DNA of 13,368 bases, from NCBI GenBank assembly GCA_028707675.1, contig JAQWAM010000011.1:1-13368 (forward strand), in the 5' to 3' direction. This document shows, piece after piece, positions 7,331 through 13,368 of this stretch (positions are counted from its first letter, which is position 1; every line of letters starts with the position of its first letter). The translations under genes and the position numbers were made by a program. This DNA is from Kiritimatiellia bacterium. Lineage in GTDB: Bacteria > Verrucomicrobiota > Kiritimatiellia > RFP12 > UBA1067. The notes under the pieces are model-generated. The model did not search any database. It saw only the letters and a program-made list of their open reading frames with translations, and was not told where the DNA came from.

Positions 7331-8632
7331 TTACTCCGCCACATAATCCGGATACTGAGAGGATCTTCCTTCGTAGTTGCGGAGGGACAGGTTGCCTTCG
7401 GGGTCTCTGCCAGCAACGTAATCGGGAGCGACGGGGATTTTGCCGCCGCCGCCGGGCGCGTCGATCACGTATGTCGGCACCGCGTAGCCGCTGGTGTGGC
7501 CGCGCAGTCCGCGTATGATTTCCAGACCTTTCGACACAGGGGTGCGGAAATGCGCTGATCCGCGGATCGGGTCGCACTGGTACAGATAGTACGGCTTGAC
7601 GCGCATCCGCATCAGACTGTGGACCAGCCTGCGCATCACATCAATGTTGTCGTTGATGCCTTTCAGCAAGACCGTCTGCGAACCGAGCGGTATGCCGGCG
7701 TCGGCCAAGCGGGCACAGGCCCGAGCGGTTTCCGTGCAGCATTCGTCAGGGTGCGTGAAGTGCAAACTCATCCACAGCGGGTGGTATTTGCGCAGTATGC
7801 TCGTCAGTTTCGGCGTGACGCGTTGCGGCAGCACGGCCGGCACTTTGGTGCCGATGCGGATGATCTCGACATGCGGGATTGAGCGCAGGTTGGAGAGGAT
7901 AAACTCCAGCCGCTCGTCGCTGAGAGTGAGCGGGTCGCCGCCCGAGATCAGCACGTCTCGGATGCTCGGGGTGCTCCTGATGTAGTCGAATATAAGCTGC
8001 AGACGCCGCGCGCCGGGCGTGAGCGTGCCGTGCCCGACCATTCGCGAACGGGTGCAGTAGCGGCAATAGACCGAGCAGAAACCGGTGGCAAGCAACAGTA
8101 CCCGGTCGGGATAGCGGTGTACCAGTCCCGGAACCGGGCTCTGGCCTTCCTCTCCCAGCGGGTCTTCAGCCTCGCCCGGGCAGCGCCGCGTCTCATAGAC
8201 GGTCGGTATGACCGAACGCCGCAAGGCCTGGCCGGGATCATTGGCGGAGACAAGCCCCATGTAGTGCGGGGTCACTGCCATGGGCAGCATTTCGCCGGCC
8301 AGCTCAAGCGCGGTTTCCTCCTCGGCTGTCAGGCTGATCATGCGGCGCACCGTAGCCAATTCCCAGATGCGGTGGTTGATCTGCCAGCGCCAGTCCGACC
8401 ACTGCTTGTCGTCGGCTTGCGGGAAGAACTGTTTGCGGAACTCGCGGCACTGCGGGCTCATCCGGATATGGCGGCTTGTGGCCGTAGCTTCAGGAAGGGC
8501 GGTCAGGCGCGGTTGTCCGTCCGTTTTACGGACGGATAAAATCATCGATGGGGGTTCTCCTTGTGGAGGCTCCTCATCCTGGTCGACCAAGTCGAAAGTC
8601 AACTGCATCGCGTGCTCGGGCACACTGTACAC
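7331..8632 (-). CDS. kamA: Lysine 2,3-aminomutase-type radical SAM enzyme (KamA family)
   Basis: Predicted to convert L-lysine to L-beta-lysine with PLP, SAM and a [4Fe-4S] cluster, in the cytoplasm. The 433-aa product aligns with clostridial LAM at a constant offset of 61: cluster cysteines Cys186, Cys190 and Cys193 (CSVYCRYC), Arg195, the PLP lysine Lys398 in APGGGGK, and Asp354 and Asp391 at the positions of LAM Asp293 and Asp330, which bind the lysine side-chain amine. Glutamate 2,3-aminomutases have Lys and Asn there, so lysine is the likely substrate. The protein stops where LAM's C-terminal zinc cysteines would begin, and Asn329 replaces LAM Cys268, so the whole zinc site is absent. 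The GTG at 8632 was chosen because AAGGAG stands six bases upstream; ATG 8608 is the alternative. An acidic, Pro-rich N-terminus (about 1-60) is unlike the clostridial enzyme. Shorter EpmB-type enzymes that modify EF-P are less likely given the length and the neighbours. Confidence 0.92.
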   Translation of the reverse strand: MYSVPEHAMQLTFDLVDQDEEPPQGEPPSMILSVRKTDGQPRLTALPEATATSRHIRMSPQCREFRKQFFPQADDKQWSDWRWQINHRIWELATVRRMISLTAEEETALELAGEMLPMAVTPHYMGLVSANDPGQALRRSVIPTVYETRRCPGEAEDPLGEEGQSPVPGLVHRYPDRVLLLATGFCSVYCRYCTRSRMVGHGTLTPGARRLQLIFDYIRSTPSIRDVLISGGDPLTLSDERLEFILSNLRSIPHVEIIRIGTKVPAVLPQRVTPKLTSILRKYHPLWMSLHFTHPDECCTETARACARLADAGIPLGSQTVLLKGINDNIDVMRRLVHSLMRMRVKPYYLYQCDPIRGSAHFRTPVSKGLEIIRGLRGHTSGYAVPTYVIDAPGGGGKIPVAPDYVAGRDPEGNLSLRNYEGRSSQYPDYVAE

Positions 8633-8638
8633 AGCAAA

Positions 8639-8644
8639 CTCCTT
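8639..8644 (-). promoter_or_regulatory. Shine-Dalgarno of kamA
   Basis: AAGGAG on the minus strand, six bases before the GTG at 8632. It decides the GTG start over the internal ATG at 8608. Confidence 0.75.
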
Positions 8645-8671
8645 CGTTACTTTTGTGTAGGCTCATGTTAT

Positions 8672-8693
8672 ATCGCGGCTCACTTGGCGCGAT
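8672..8693. promoter_or_regulatory. Inverted repeat in the kamA leader
   Basis: ATCGCG (8672-8677) and CGCGAT (8688-8693) are perfect complements around a 10-base centre. The site lies between the predicted transcription start (about 8705) and the kamA start codon, so it could be an operator or an mRNA hairpin. Six-bp arms are only modest evidence. Confidence 0.35.
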
Positions 8694-8711
8694 CAGTGCC
8701 TTTGCGCCGCA

Positions 8712-8740
8712 CGTATACGCCTGTTCGGCCGACTTGTCAA
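8712..8740 (-). promoter_or_regulatory. Sigma70-type promoter of the kamA operon
   Basis: On the minus strand TTGACA (8740-8735) is followed after exactly 17 bases by TATACG (8717-8712): a perfect -35 and a 4/6 -10. An A/T-rich block (about 8752-8767) upstream resembles an UP element. The predicted start is near 8705, giving a leader of about 73 bases. It drives kamA and, by spacing, probably the two ATP-grasp genes and the MATE gene. Confidence 0.72.
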
Positions 8741-8761
8741 GTGCCAGACGAAAAATTTTAT

Positions 8762-8788
8762 AAAAAAGTTGTCGGGGTGAATCGACAA
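8762..8788 (-). terminator. Intrinsic terminator after the MFS gene
   Basis: On the minus strand TTGTCG (8788-8783) pairs with CGACAA (8774-8769) around an eight-base loop, then C and six Ts (8767-8762). It sits between the MFS stop and the kamA promoter and should separate the two transcription units. The stem is short, so efficiency is uncertain. Confidence 0.65.
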
Positions 8789-8793
8789 ACTAA

Positions 8794-8826
8794 CCGCGCC
8801 CCCGTGTTGGTGCGGGACGGGCGCGG
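8794..8826 (-). terminator. GC-rich hairpin directly after the MFS stop codon
   Basis: CCGCGCCC (8826-8819 on the minus strand) pairs with GGGCGCGG (8801-8794); a further GT/AC pair forms across a two-base bulge. It begins one base after the MFS stop. The following TTAGTTTG is a poor T tract, so it may mainly protect the mRNA 3' end or back up the terminator at 8762-8788. Confidence 0.5.
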
Positions 8827-8827
8827 A

Positions 8828-10018
8828 TCAAGCAGGGCGCTGGCGGCGGATTTCAATGATGGCAAGGACTCCGGCCGCCAGGTAGCCTATCCATATCAGG
8901 TGCAGCAGCGGACCCATTCCGGTGTATTCTGTGACGGGGCCGAGCACCCACAGCACAACGGCCGCGATGCCCCATGAGCCCCCGCTGATCAAGCCCATGC
9001 GCTGGCCGAAACGCAACGAGGAGAAGGCGTAGCGGGCGAGGGTTATGCACAGCGGAAACCCGGTATAGACAACGAAGCCGGTAAAGGTCAGCAGGGCGGC
9101 CGCGGCCTGGCTGCGCGGGGCCAGCAGCAGGTAGAGGGCGGTCAGCGGGGCCCCGATGAAAGAGGAGAGCAGCAGCACGCGCAGGTGGCCGATGCGCGGC
9201 GCGAGGGCCCCCCAGGTTATCGCGCCCACCATGCCGCCGACACCGAACAGGGTGAAGGACAGTCCGCTGAAAGGCAGTGGGTAGCCGACCTCCTCGTGCA
9301 GGTAGGAAGGCAGCAGGGTAGCCTGTATCTGCGAGCAGGTGGCCAGGACCGCGGCCATGATGAAAAGCGGCACGAACGGCACGCTGGGAACGTTGTCGCG
9401 CAGTTCCAGTGCGCTTTTGCGCTGATCCGCCTCGGTTTCGAGCGGTAGGCGGATGCCGCTCGAAAAGAGCGCCGCGGCTGCCACCGGCGCTGCCAGGTAA
9501 GCCCACATCAGGCTGTTCAGACCGAAATATCCGGTCAGCGTCGACGATATCAGGGCGCCACCGGCGAAACCCATGAACCCTGCCACCATGAAGACTGCGG
9601 TGGACAGGGAAGACGGTATGGTGTCCAGTCCATGCACCGCGCGCAGGCCTTCGGGATGCACGATGGCCACGCCGATCCCCGCCGCCAGGGCGACGGCCGA
9701 CATGAACGCCGCGTTGGCCGCGCCGGGCGGCAGGCATGGTATGAATACCGCAGTGCCTGCCAGCAGCACGCCGAGGCAGATCAGCACAGGACTTGTGAAA
9801 CGCGCGCGCATGTGCCCGACGGGTATCTGAAAGATGTTCGCCGAGAAGCCCAGCAGGGAAGAGACGAAGATCAGCAGCGCGAGCGACATGCCGTAGCGGT
9901 CGCGCATGGGCACCAGCACTGGTGCGATCATACCCACAAAGGTGTCGGTGATCGCGTGCGCGAAGGAGAGGACGAGCAGTTGCCGCCAGTGGCGGGTGGG
10001 GGATAAGGCGTTTCCCAT
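8828..10018 (-). CDS. MFS transporter, Fsr (fosmidomycin-resistance)-like
   Basis: A 396-aa inner-membrane protein with about 12 hydrophobic segments, split by a charged loop near residues 192-208 (LPLETEADQRKSALELRDN). The start HAITDTFVGMIAPVLVPMRD followed by IFQIPVGHMRARF resembles the Fsr group of the major facilitator superfamily, whose first helix has HxxxD and whose second to third loop has QPxxG. The ATG at 10018 begins one base after the upstream stop codon (TAA at 10022-10020), with no good Shine-Dalgarno of its own, so translation is probably coupled to the deacetylase-like gene. The pairing with a Tat-exported carbohydrate-type protein suggests, but does not show, that it moves a sugar-related product. 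The substrate is unknown; an antibiotic exporter is the alternative. Confidence 0.85.
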   Translation of the reverse strand: MGNALSPTRHWRQLLVLSFAHAITDTFVGMIAPVLVPMRDRYGMSLALLIFVSSLLGFSANIFQIPVGHMRARFTSPVLICLGVLLAGTAVFIPCLPPGAANAAFMSAVALAAGIGVAIVHPEGLRAVHGLDTIPSSLSTAVFMVAGFMGFAGGALISSTLTGYFGLNSLMWAYLAAPVAAAALFSSGIRLPLETEADQRKSALELRDNVPSVPFVPLFIMAAVLATCSQIQATLLPSYLHEEVGYPLPFSGLSFTLFGVGGMVGAITWGALAPRIGHLRVLLLSSFIGAPLTALYLLLAPRSQAAAALLTFTGFVVYTGFPLCITLARYAFSSLRFGQRMGLISGGSWGIAAVVLWVLGPVTEYTGMGPLLHLIWIGYLAAGVLAIIEIRRQRPA

Positions 10019-10019
10019 A

Positions 10020-11198
10020 TTAATCTTTGAACTCGTCCTGCAGGAAGACCGGGCGGTACCCCAGCTCTGTCAGATAGCCGATGGCGCGATCCATACGCTG
10101 GGGGTGGTCGGGCAGATAGTTCTTGTAGAACGGCCAGAAGTATTGCTCATGCGTCAGTAGATCCACGACCTCGCCCTGTCGAGGGTCGGCCGTGATCTTT
10201 TCGAGTTTAGGAACAATCTGGTCCAGCGGCGTGCTGTTTATAACCATGTCCACTTTTGAGAACACGATGCCGCTGGCGTAGTCTTTGAGCAGATCGTTTT
10301 TTGAAAGCCATTCAGAACGGAAGTCATCCATGTTGTAATTTATATCCCAGCGAGCCCATTTGACGAAATAGCCGCCGAGCACACGGGAACCGCGGTCATA
10401 CAGCGGATGCCATGCTTCCGGGCGCGTCATACCCCAGTGAATCACGGCTGGCGGACTGTACGCCTCCGCGCCCGCGAAGCGCAAGATCTGCTGATGCACC
10501 AGGTCCAGATCGGCTAGCAGTTTTTCGACCGGGGCTTCCTGATAGGGGCGATCCGGCTTGTCGGCATAGGCGTGGAACGCCAGGCGCAGCCAAGAGTCGT
10601 TGTCGCGCCACTCGCCGCGGTATTTGTCCGGGAACTGCCGCAGGTTCCAGTCGTCCCCGGTGGTGAAATAGAGGTTAAGGGTGAATTTCGCGCCGTGGCG
10701 CTTGTGCAGATCTTGCAGCATCTTCAGGTAAAAGCAGTCGAAGATCGAGGCATAATTTTTTTGGGTGATGTCGCGCAGCCAGAAGCTGTTGTCGTCGATC
10801 ACAACGCGGTAGCGTTTCACCGAGTCCCGGATCAGCGGGATACGGATGACGGTCTCGCGGGTTGTGCCGCCGCCTGTCGCGCTGACAGACACCCTGTTCT
10901 CGCCGTCTTTCAGTATGGCCTTGCCGACAAAACGGTCTTGCTCGCGGCGGGCGGGCATGCTGTTGACCAGAACATCCAGTCCGGCTGGGGCTGTTCCGCG
11001 TATATCGATCTCCAAACCTGCGGCGGTGACGCGTCCGAGGCGCGGATGCATCACCGCGCCGTCGATGGGGTCGGTCACGGTCAGCGCCGCGTCCGCATCC
11101 GCAGCGCGAGAAGACAGTGCAGGCAACGTCAAAACGGCGGAGCTTTTGGCAGCCGTCTGTAAGAAGGCGCGACGTGATTGTTTCGGCTTGGCGCTCAT
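10020..11198 (-). CDS. Tat-exported polysaccharide-deacetylase-like protein
   Basis: A 392-aa protein. SRRAFLQ (8-14) followed by a hydrophobic run and SSRAADA is a Tat signal, so export in folded form is predicted. Residues about 38-125 look like a small beta-sandwich domain (LTVTDPIDGAV ... LKDGENRVSVSA). From 129 on the sequence resembles polysaccharide deacetylases/NodB-type barrels: RYRVVIDDNSFWL (Asp135, Asp136), KFTLNLYFTTGDDWNL (171-186), RLAFHAYADKPDRPY (205-219, His209) and VIHWGM (252-257, His254). These Asp and His residues are candidate metal ligands, but the classic NodB motifs are not an exact match, so activity is unproven. It resembles an uncharacterised family I recall from Bacteroidetes and PVC genomes. 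ATG 11198 has AAAGGA eight to nine bases upstream. It heads a two-gene unit with the MFS transporter and is divergent from the hydrolase gene. Confidence 0.8.
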   Translation of the reverse strand: MSAKPKQSRRAFLQTAAKSSAVLTLPALSSRAADADAALTVTDPIDGAVMHPRLGRVTAAGLEIDIRGTAPAGLDVLVNSMPARREQDRFVGKAILKDGENRVSVSATGGGTTRETVIRIPLIRDSVKRYRVVIDDNSFWLRDITQKNYASIFDCFYLKMLQDLHKRHGAKFTLNLYFTTGDDWNLRQFPDKYRGEWRDNDSWLRLAFHAYADKPDRPYQEAPVEKLLADLDLVHQQILRFAGAEAYSPPAVIHWGMTRPEAWHPLYDRGSRVLGGYFVKWARWDINYNMDDFRSEWLSKNDLLKDYASGIVFSKVDMVINSTPLDQIVPKLEKITADPRQGEVVDLLTHEQYFWPFYKNYLPDHPQRMDRAIGYLTELGYRPVFLQDEFKD

Positions 11199-11239
11199 AA
11201 ATGCAATCCTTTCCGGCCTGTCGGATTTGGAAGTAAGCG

Positions 11240-11267
11240 TTAATAAAATACGTGATCTTTTTGTCTA
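11240..11267 (-). promoter_or_regulatory. Candidate promoter of the deacetylase-like/MFS unit
   Basis: On the minus strand TAGACA (11267-11262, 5/6 to the -35 consensus) is followed after 16 bases by TATTAA (11245-11240, 4/6 to the -10). The start codon is about 40 bases downstream of the -10. It is plausible by position, but an A/T-rich patch gives such matches fairly easily. Confidence 0.45.
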
Positions 11268-11289
11268 AAGCAATAGCGATCCTGCGCGG

Positions 11290-11331
11290 ATGGGAGCGAC
11301 GCAGCGAAGTAATATCGCACACTGAGGAGCG
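11290..11331. repeat. Possible relic of a dispersed repeat in the divergent intergenic region
   Basis: The stretch has GGGAGCGACGCAGCGAAG (11292-11309) and a related GAGGAGCGAA just beyond (11325-11334), with GCGAT/ATCGC arms around it. The wording resembles the GAGGAGCGAAGCGA-type interspersed repeats I recall from environmental genomes. No gene or clear operator is visible in it. Confidence 0.3.
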
Positions 11332-11350
11332 AAAAACCCCTTTTTGGGGT
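11332..11350 (-). terminator. Small terminator-like hairpin upstream of the hydrolase gene
   Basis: On the minus strand ACCCC, five As, GGGGT, then four Ts: a 5-bp stem plus T tract. It would stop leftward (antisense) transcription before it reaches the deacetylase promoter. On the plus strand the same hairpin has no T tract. The short stem makes this tentative. Confidence 0.35.
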
Positions 11351-11462
11351 GGCGAAGGCAAAATAATCCGGTACAATGCAAAATCATCTGAAGCCATAAA
11401 GGTCGGCGCCGAGATGAAGCGTTTCGGCGTTATAACGGCGGAGAAGAGTTAAAGGGGGCGAC

Positions 11463-13229
11463 ATGAGAAAAAAGTTGGTTTTTGGTTCTTGGTTGCTGGT
11501 CGTGGTGCTGTCGTGTGCCGGAGAGAGGGTTGCGCTGTGGCCGGAAGGAAAGATCCCGGATTTACAGCCTCATCAGATCGCGGCGACCACCCGGGAGGTG
11601 AAAGAGCCGGGGTTCAAGGCATCTGAACATGTGATGCCGCATCTCGACTGGTATGAGGCGCCTGCGGAGAAAAACGGCGCCTGTATGTTGCTCATTTCCG
11701 GCGGAGGTTATCAGAACTGCTGCGACGGGGTGTGGATCGACCGGGTCGCGAAAAAGTTCACCGAACTCGGTTTCGTTTGCGTGAGCCTAACTTACCGGAC
11801 GCCGCGCCCGCAGGGGCTGCCGATCTACCAGAGCGGGTGGCAGGACGGTCAGCGCGCTGTCCGTATTGTCCGCGGCGATGCCCAGAAGCGCGGATTCGAT
11901 CCGGAGAAGATCGGCGCGTTCGGGTTCTCCGCGGGCTCGCACCTGACGGTCATGCTCGCGACGAGCGCGCTCACGCCGGCGTACGGGCCGGTCGACGCGC
12001 TCGACCGGCTTCCTTGCCATGTCAACTGGGCGGTGCCGATCTACACCGCCTACGCGCTCACGGACGGGCTCGCCGGCCCCAACACGCGCGAGGGCGACAT
12101 GATTGACGTGAAGCTCTCGGAGGTGTTCAAGTTCGACGCTAAGACCTGCCCGATGGCGCTCTTCCACGGCGGGACGGACGTCTATTCGCCGAATGGCTCC
12201 ACGCAGATCTACCGCCAGCTCCGCAGGATGAAGATCCCGTCCGAGATTCATCTTTTCGCGGACCGTCCCCACGGTTTTATGGGAGACTGGAGCAAAGGCG
12301 AGAACGGCACCGCATATGACAACTGGTTTGACCGTATCGCCGAATTCATCCGCCAGATGAATTTTGACGGACGTCTCGGCGCGGAGGTTGATTTGATGGC
12401 TCGCTATCCGAACGACGACACCCGCGGCGAATACCGTAAGGAGCCGCTCTGGCCGGAAGGCAAGATGCCGGATGTTCAGACGAATCAGTGTCTGCCGTAT
12501 ATCGAGTGGCATATGCCGAAGGAATTGAAAACGAAGGCGATCCAGATCATCTACTCGGGCGGCGGCTACAGCCACAACGCGCCGGACGGCTTCGAGGTCG
12601 CGCCGGCGCGGCGTTACCTGAACGGCAAGGGCATGACGGTCGTGACCATGAAATACCGTGTGCCGCGTCCGTTGGGCGGGCTGGCCAAGCACACGACGGC
12701 GTGGCAGGACCTGCAGCGCGCCGTGCGGGTCGTCCGCAGCCAGGCCGCGGCGCAGGGGCTCGATCCCGACCGCATCGGCATCATGGGCTCCTCCGCCGGC
12801 GGGCACCTGACGCTCATGGGCGCTACCAGCTCGAAGCGCCGCTCCTATTGGCCGGTAGACGATCTTGACAAGCTTCCCTGCAACGTGCAGTGGGCGGTCG
12901 CGATCTATCCGGCGTACACGCTTACAGACGGCGCGGATAAACCTAACGCTAAGGGTGGCAACGAAGACTACGCGCGGCTCGTCCCCGAGTTCGCGTTCGA
13001 CCTCGCGACCTGTCCGATCCTGTTCATCCACGGCGATGCGGATGGCTGGGCGGCGATGAACTCGGTGAAATGCTGGGAACAGCTCCGCCGCATGGGCATC
13101 CAGTCCGATCTGCACACGCTTGCCACGCGCAATCACTGCTTCCAGAAGAAGGCCGCGCCGGGCACGGGCAGCTACACCTGGATGGGGCGCATTTGGGAAT
13201 TCATGAACCACAAGGGGTTCAATAAGTAA
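11463..13229 (+). CDS. Secreted tandem alpha/beta-hydrolase (carbohydrate-esterase-like), two catalytic domains
   Basis: A 588-aa protein made of two homologous alpha/beta-hydrolase domains. The signal is MRKKLVFGSWLLVVVLSC; VLSC could be a lipobox (Cys18), or SCA a type I cleavage site. Domain 1 opens with LWPEGKIPD and has oxyanion-type SGGGY (79-83), nucleophile GFSAGSH (Ser156), acid Asp239 and His270. Domain 2 opens with LWPEGKMPD and has SGGGY (365-369), GSSAGGH (Ser444), Asp527 and His558. All three triad residues are offset by exactly 288 residues, so the duplication is clean and both sites look active. The closest known types are acetyl-xylan and feruloyl esterases of the BD-FAE/COG0657 kind, which remove acyl groups from plant or algal polysaccharide. 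ATG 11463 has AAAGGGGG five bases upstream. It is divergent from the deacetylase-like gene, another likely polysaccharide de-acylating protein. Confidence 0.9.
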   Translation: MRKKLVFGSWLLVVVLSCAGERVALWPEGKIPDLQPHQIAATTREVKEPGFKASEHVMPHLDWYEAPAEKNGACMLLISGGGYQNCCDGVWIDRVAKKFTELGFVCVSLTYRTPRPQGLPIYQSGWQDGQRAVRIVRGDAQKRGFDPEKIGAFGFSAGSHLTVMLATSALTPAYGPVDALDRLPCHVNWAVPIYTAYALTDGLAGPNTREGDMIDVKLSEVFKFDAKTCPMALFHGGTDVYSPNGSTQIYRQLRRMKIPSEIHLFADRPHGFMGDWSKGENGTAYDNWFDRIAEFIRQMNFDGRLGAEVDLMARYPNDDTRGEYRKEPLWPEGKMPDVQTNQCLPYIEWHMPKELKTKAIQIIYSGGGYSHNAPDGFEVAPARRYLNGKGMTVVTMKYRVPRPLGGLAKHTTAWQDLQRAVRVVRSQAAAQGLDPDRIGIMGSSAGGHLTLMGATSSKRRSYWPVDDLDKLPCNVQWAVAIYPAYTLTDGADKPNAKGGNEDYARLVPEFAFDLATCPILFIHGDADGWAAMNSVKCWEQLRRMGIQSDLHTLATRNHCFQKKAAPGTGSYTWMGRIWEFMNHKGFNK

Positions 13230-13368
13230 AAGAGATTAAAGAACCAAGCCGACAGGGCCGACAATGGTGGAGGTGTTCGTGAGCGACGCGATCATGCCCA
13301 TGGCGCAGCAACCAGAAACGCCTACCAGCTCTTCGGCGACCAGCTGCTCAAACTGCTGGAAGAACTCA
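13230..13368 (+). other. Unassigned tail with open frame and repeat-like start
   Basis: The hydrolase frame stays open after its stop to the window end (46 codons) but has no ATG or GTG; it reads ...TRNAYQLFGDQLLKLLEEL, which looks like real helical protein, faintly recalling the C-terminus of type I restriction HsdR subunits. It begins with GCCGACAGGGCCGACA (13247-13262), a 9-base tandem of the kind seen in dispersed repeats. It could be a decayed gene fragment. The minus strand is open here too (from the edge to about 13238), with no recognisable motif. Confidence 0.3.

Noticed and set aside
8577..8666. Possible 29-codon leader ORF starting at ATG 8666 and overlapping the kamA start out of frame
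   Set aside because: No ribosome-binding site before it and no conserved feature such as a run of lysine codons that would suggest attenuation.
8853..9737. 294-aa minus-strand frame within the MFS gene
   Set aside because: Arg/Gly-rich out-of-frame product; the MFS frame gives coherent membrane helices over the same bases.
11787..13211. 474-aa minus-strand open frame opposite the double hydrolase
   Set aside because: Arg/Val/His-rich antisense reading of a GC-rich gene whose sense strand has two intact catalytic triads; no motifs of its own.
1..13368. CRISPR array, tRNA, rRNA, insertion sequence or integrase
   Set aside because: I looked for evenly spaced repeats, cloverleaf-type sequences, rRNA signatures and transposase motifs and saw none; the repeats found are short, dissimilar and unspaced.

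Overview
The window is a GC-rich bacterial chromosome segment. The gene content (a polysaccharide-locus tyrosine kinase, a Tat-exported deacetylase-like protein, a duplicated sugar-esterase-type hydrolase) and the many remnants of short dispersed repeats would suit a PVC-superphylum organism such as a Kiritimatiellota or Lentisphaerota metagenome bin. That placement is an inference of low to moderate confidence; there is no rRNA or marker gene here.

Left region (1-2970, plus strand): the 3' end of a surface-polysaccharide locus. It holds the C-terminal kinase domain of a Wzc/CpsD-type BY-kinase with a tyrosine cluster, then rfbB (dTDP-glucose 4,6-dehydratase) and rfbA (glucose-1-phosphate thymidylyltransferase). 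RfbA and RfbB together make dTDP-4-keto-6-deoxyglucose. As read, rfbA is split by a one-base deletion in a T run. rfbB carries two in-frame segments not usual for the family, each holding a strong hairpin. rfbC and rfbD are not present.

Central region (3056-8740, minus strand, read right to left): a probable transcription unit with its own sigma70-type promoter (TTGACA-17-TATACG). Its order is a lysine 2,3-aminomutase-type radical SAM enzyme (kamA), a D-Ala-D-Ala-ligase-like ATP-grasp protein, a second ATP-grasp protein fused to a GNAT acetyltransferase, and a MATE exporter. KamA keeps the two aspartates that select lysine. The most economical reading is synthesis of a beta-lysine-containing, possibly N-acetylated, amide or dipeptide, perhaps with export. 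This is the best candidate in the window for an undescribed small-molecule system.

Right region (8762-11267, minus strand): a two-gene unit of a Tat-signal polysaccharide-deacetylase-like protein and an MFS transporter, almost touching and closed by two hairpins, the second a good intrinsic terminator. Divergent from it (11463-13229, plus) is one secreted protein made of two complete alpha/beta-hydrolase domains, each with its own Ser-Asp-His triad. The last 139 bases hold no definable gene.

Across the window, short repeats of several unrelated kinds occur inside genes (in frame) and between genes. They look like footprints of several dispersed repeat families that have entered coding sequence.
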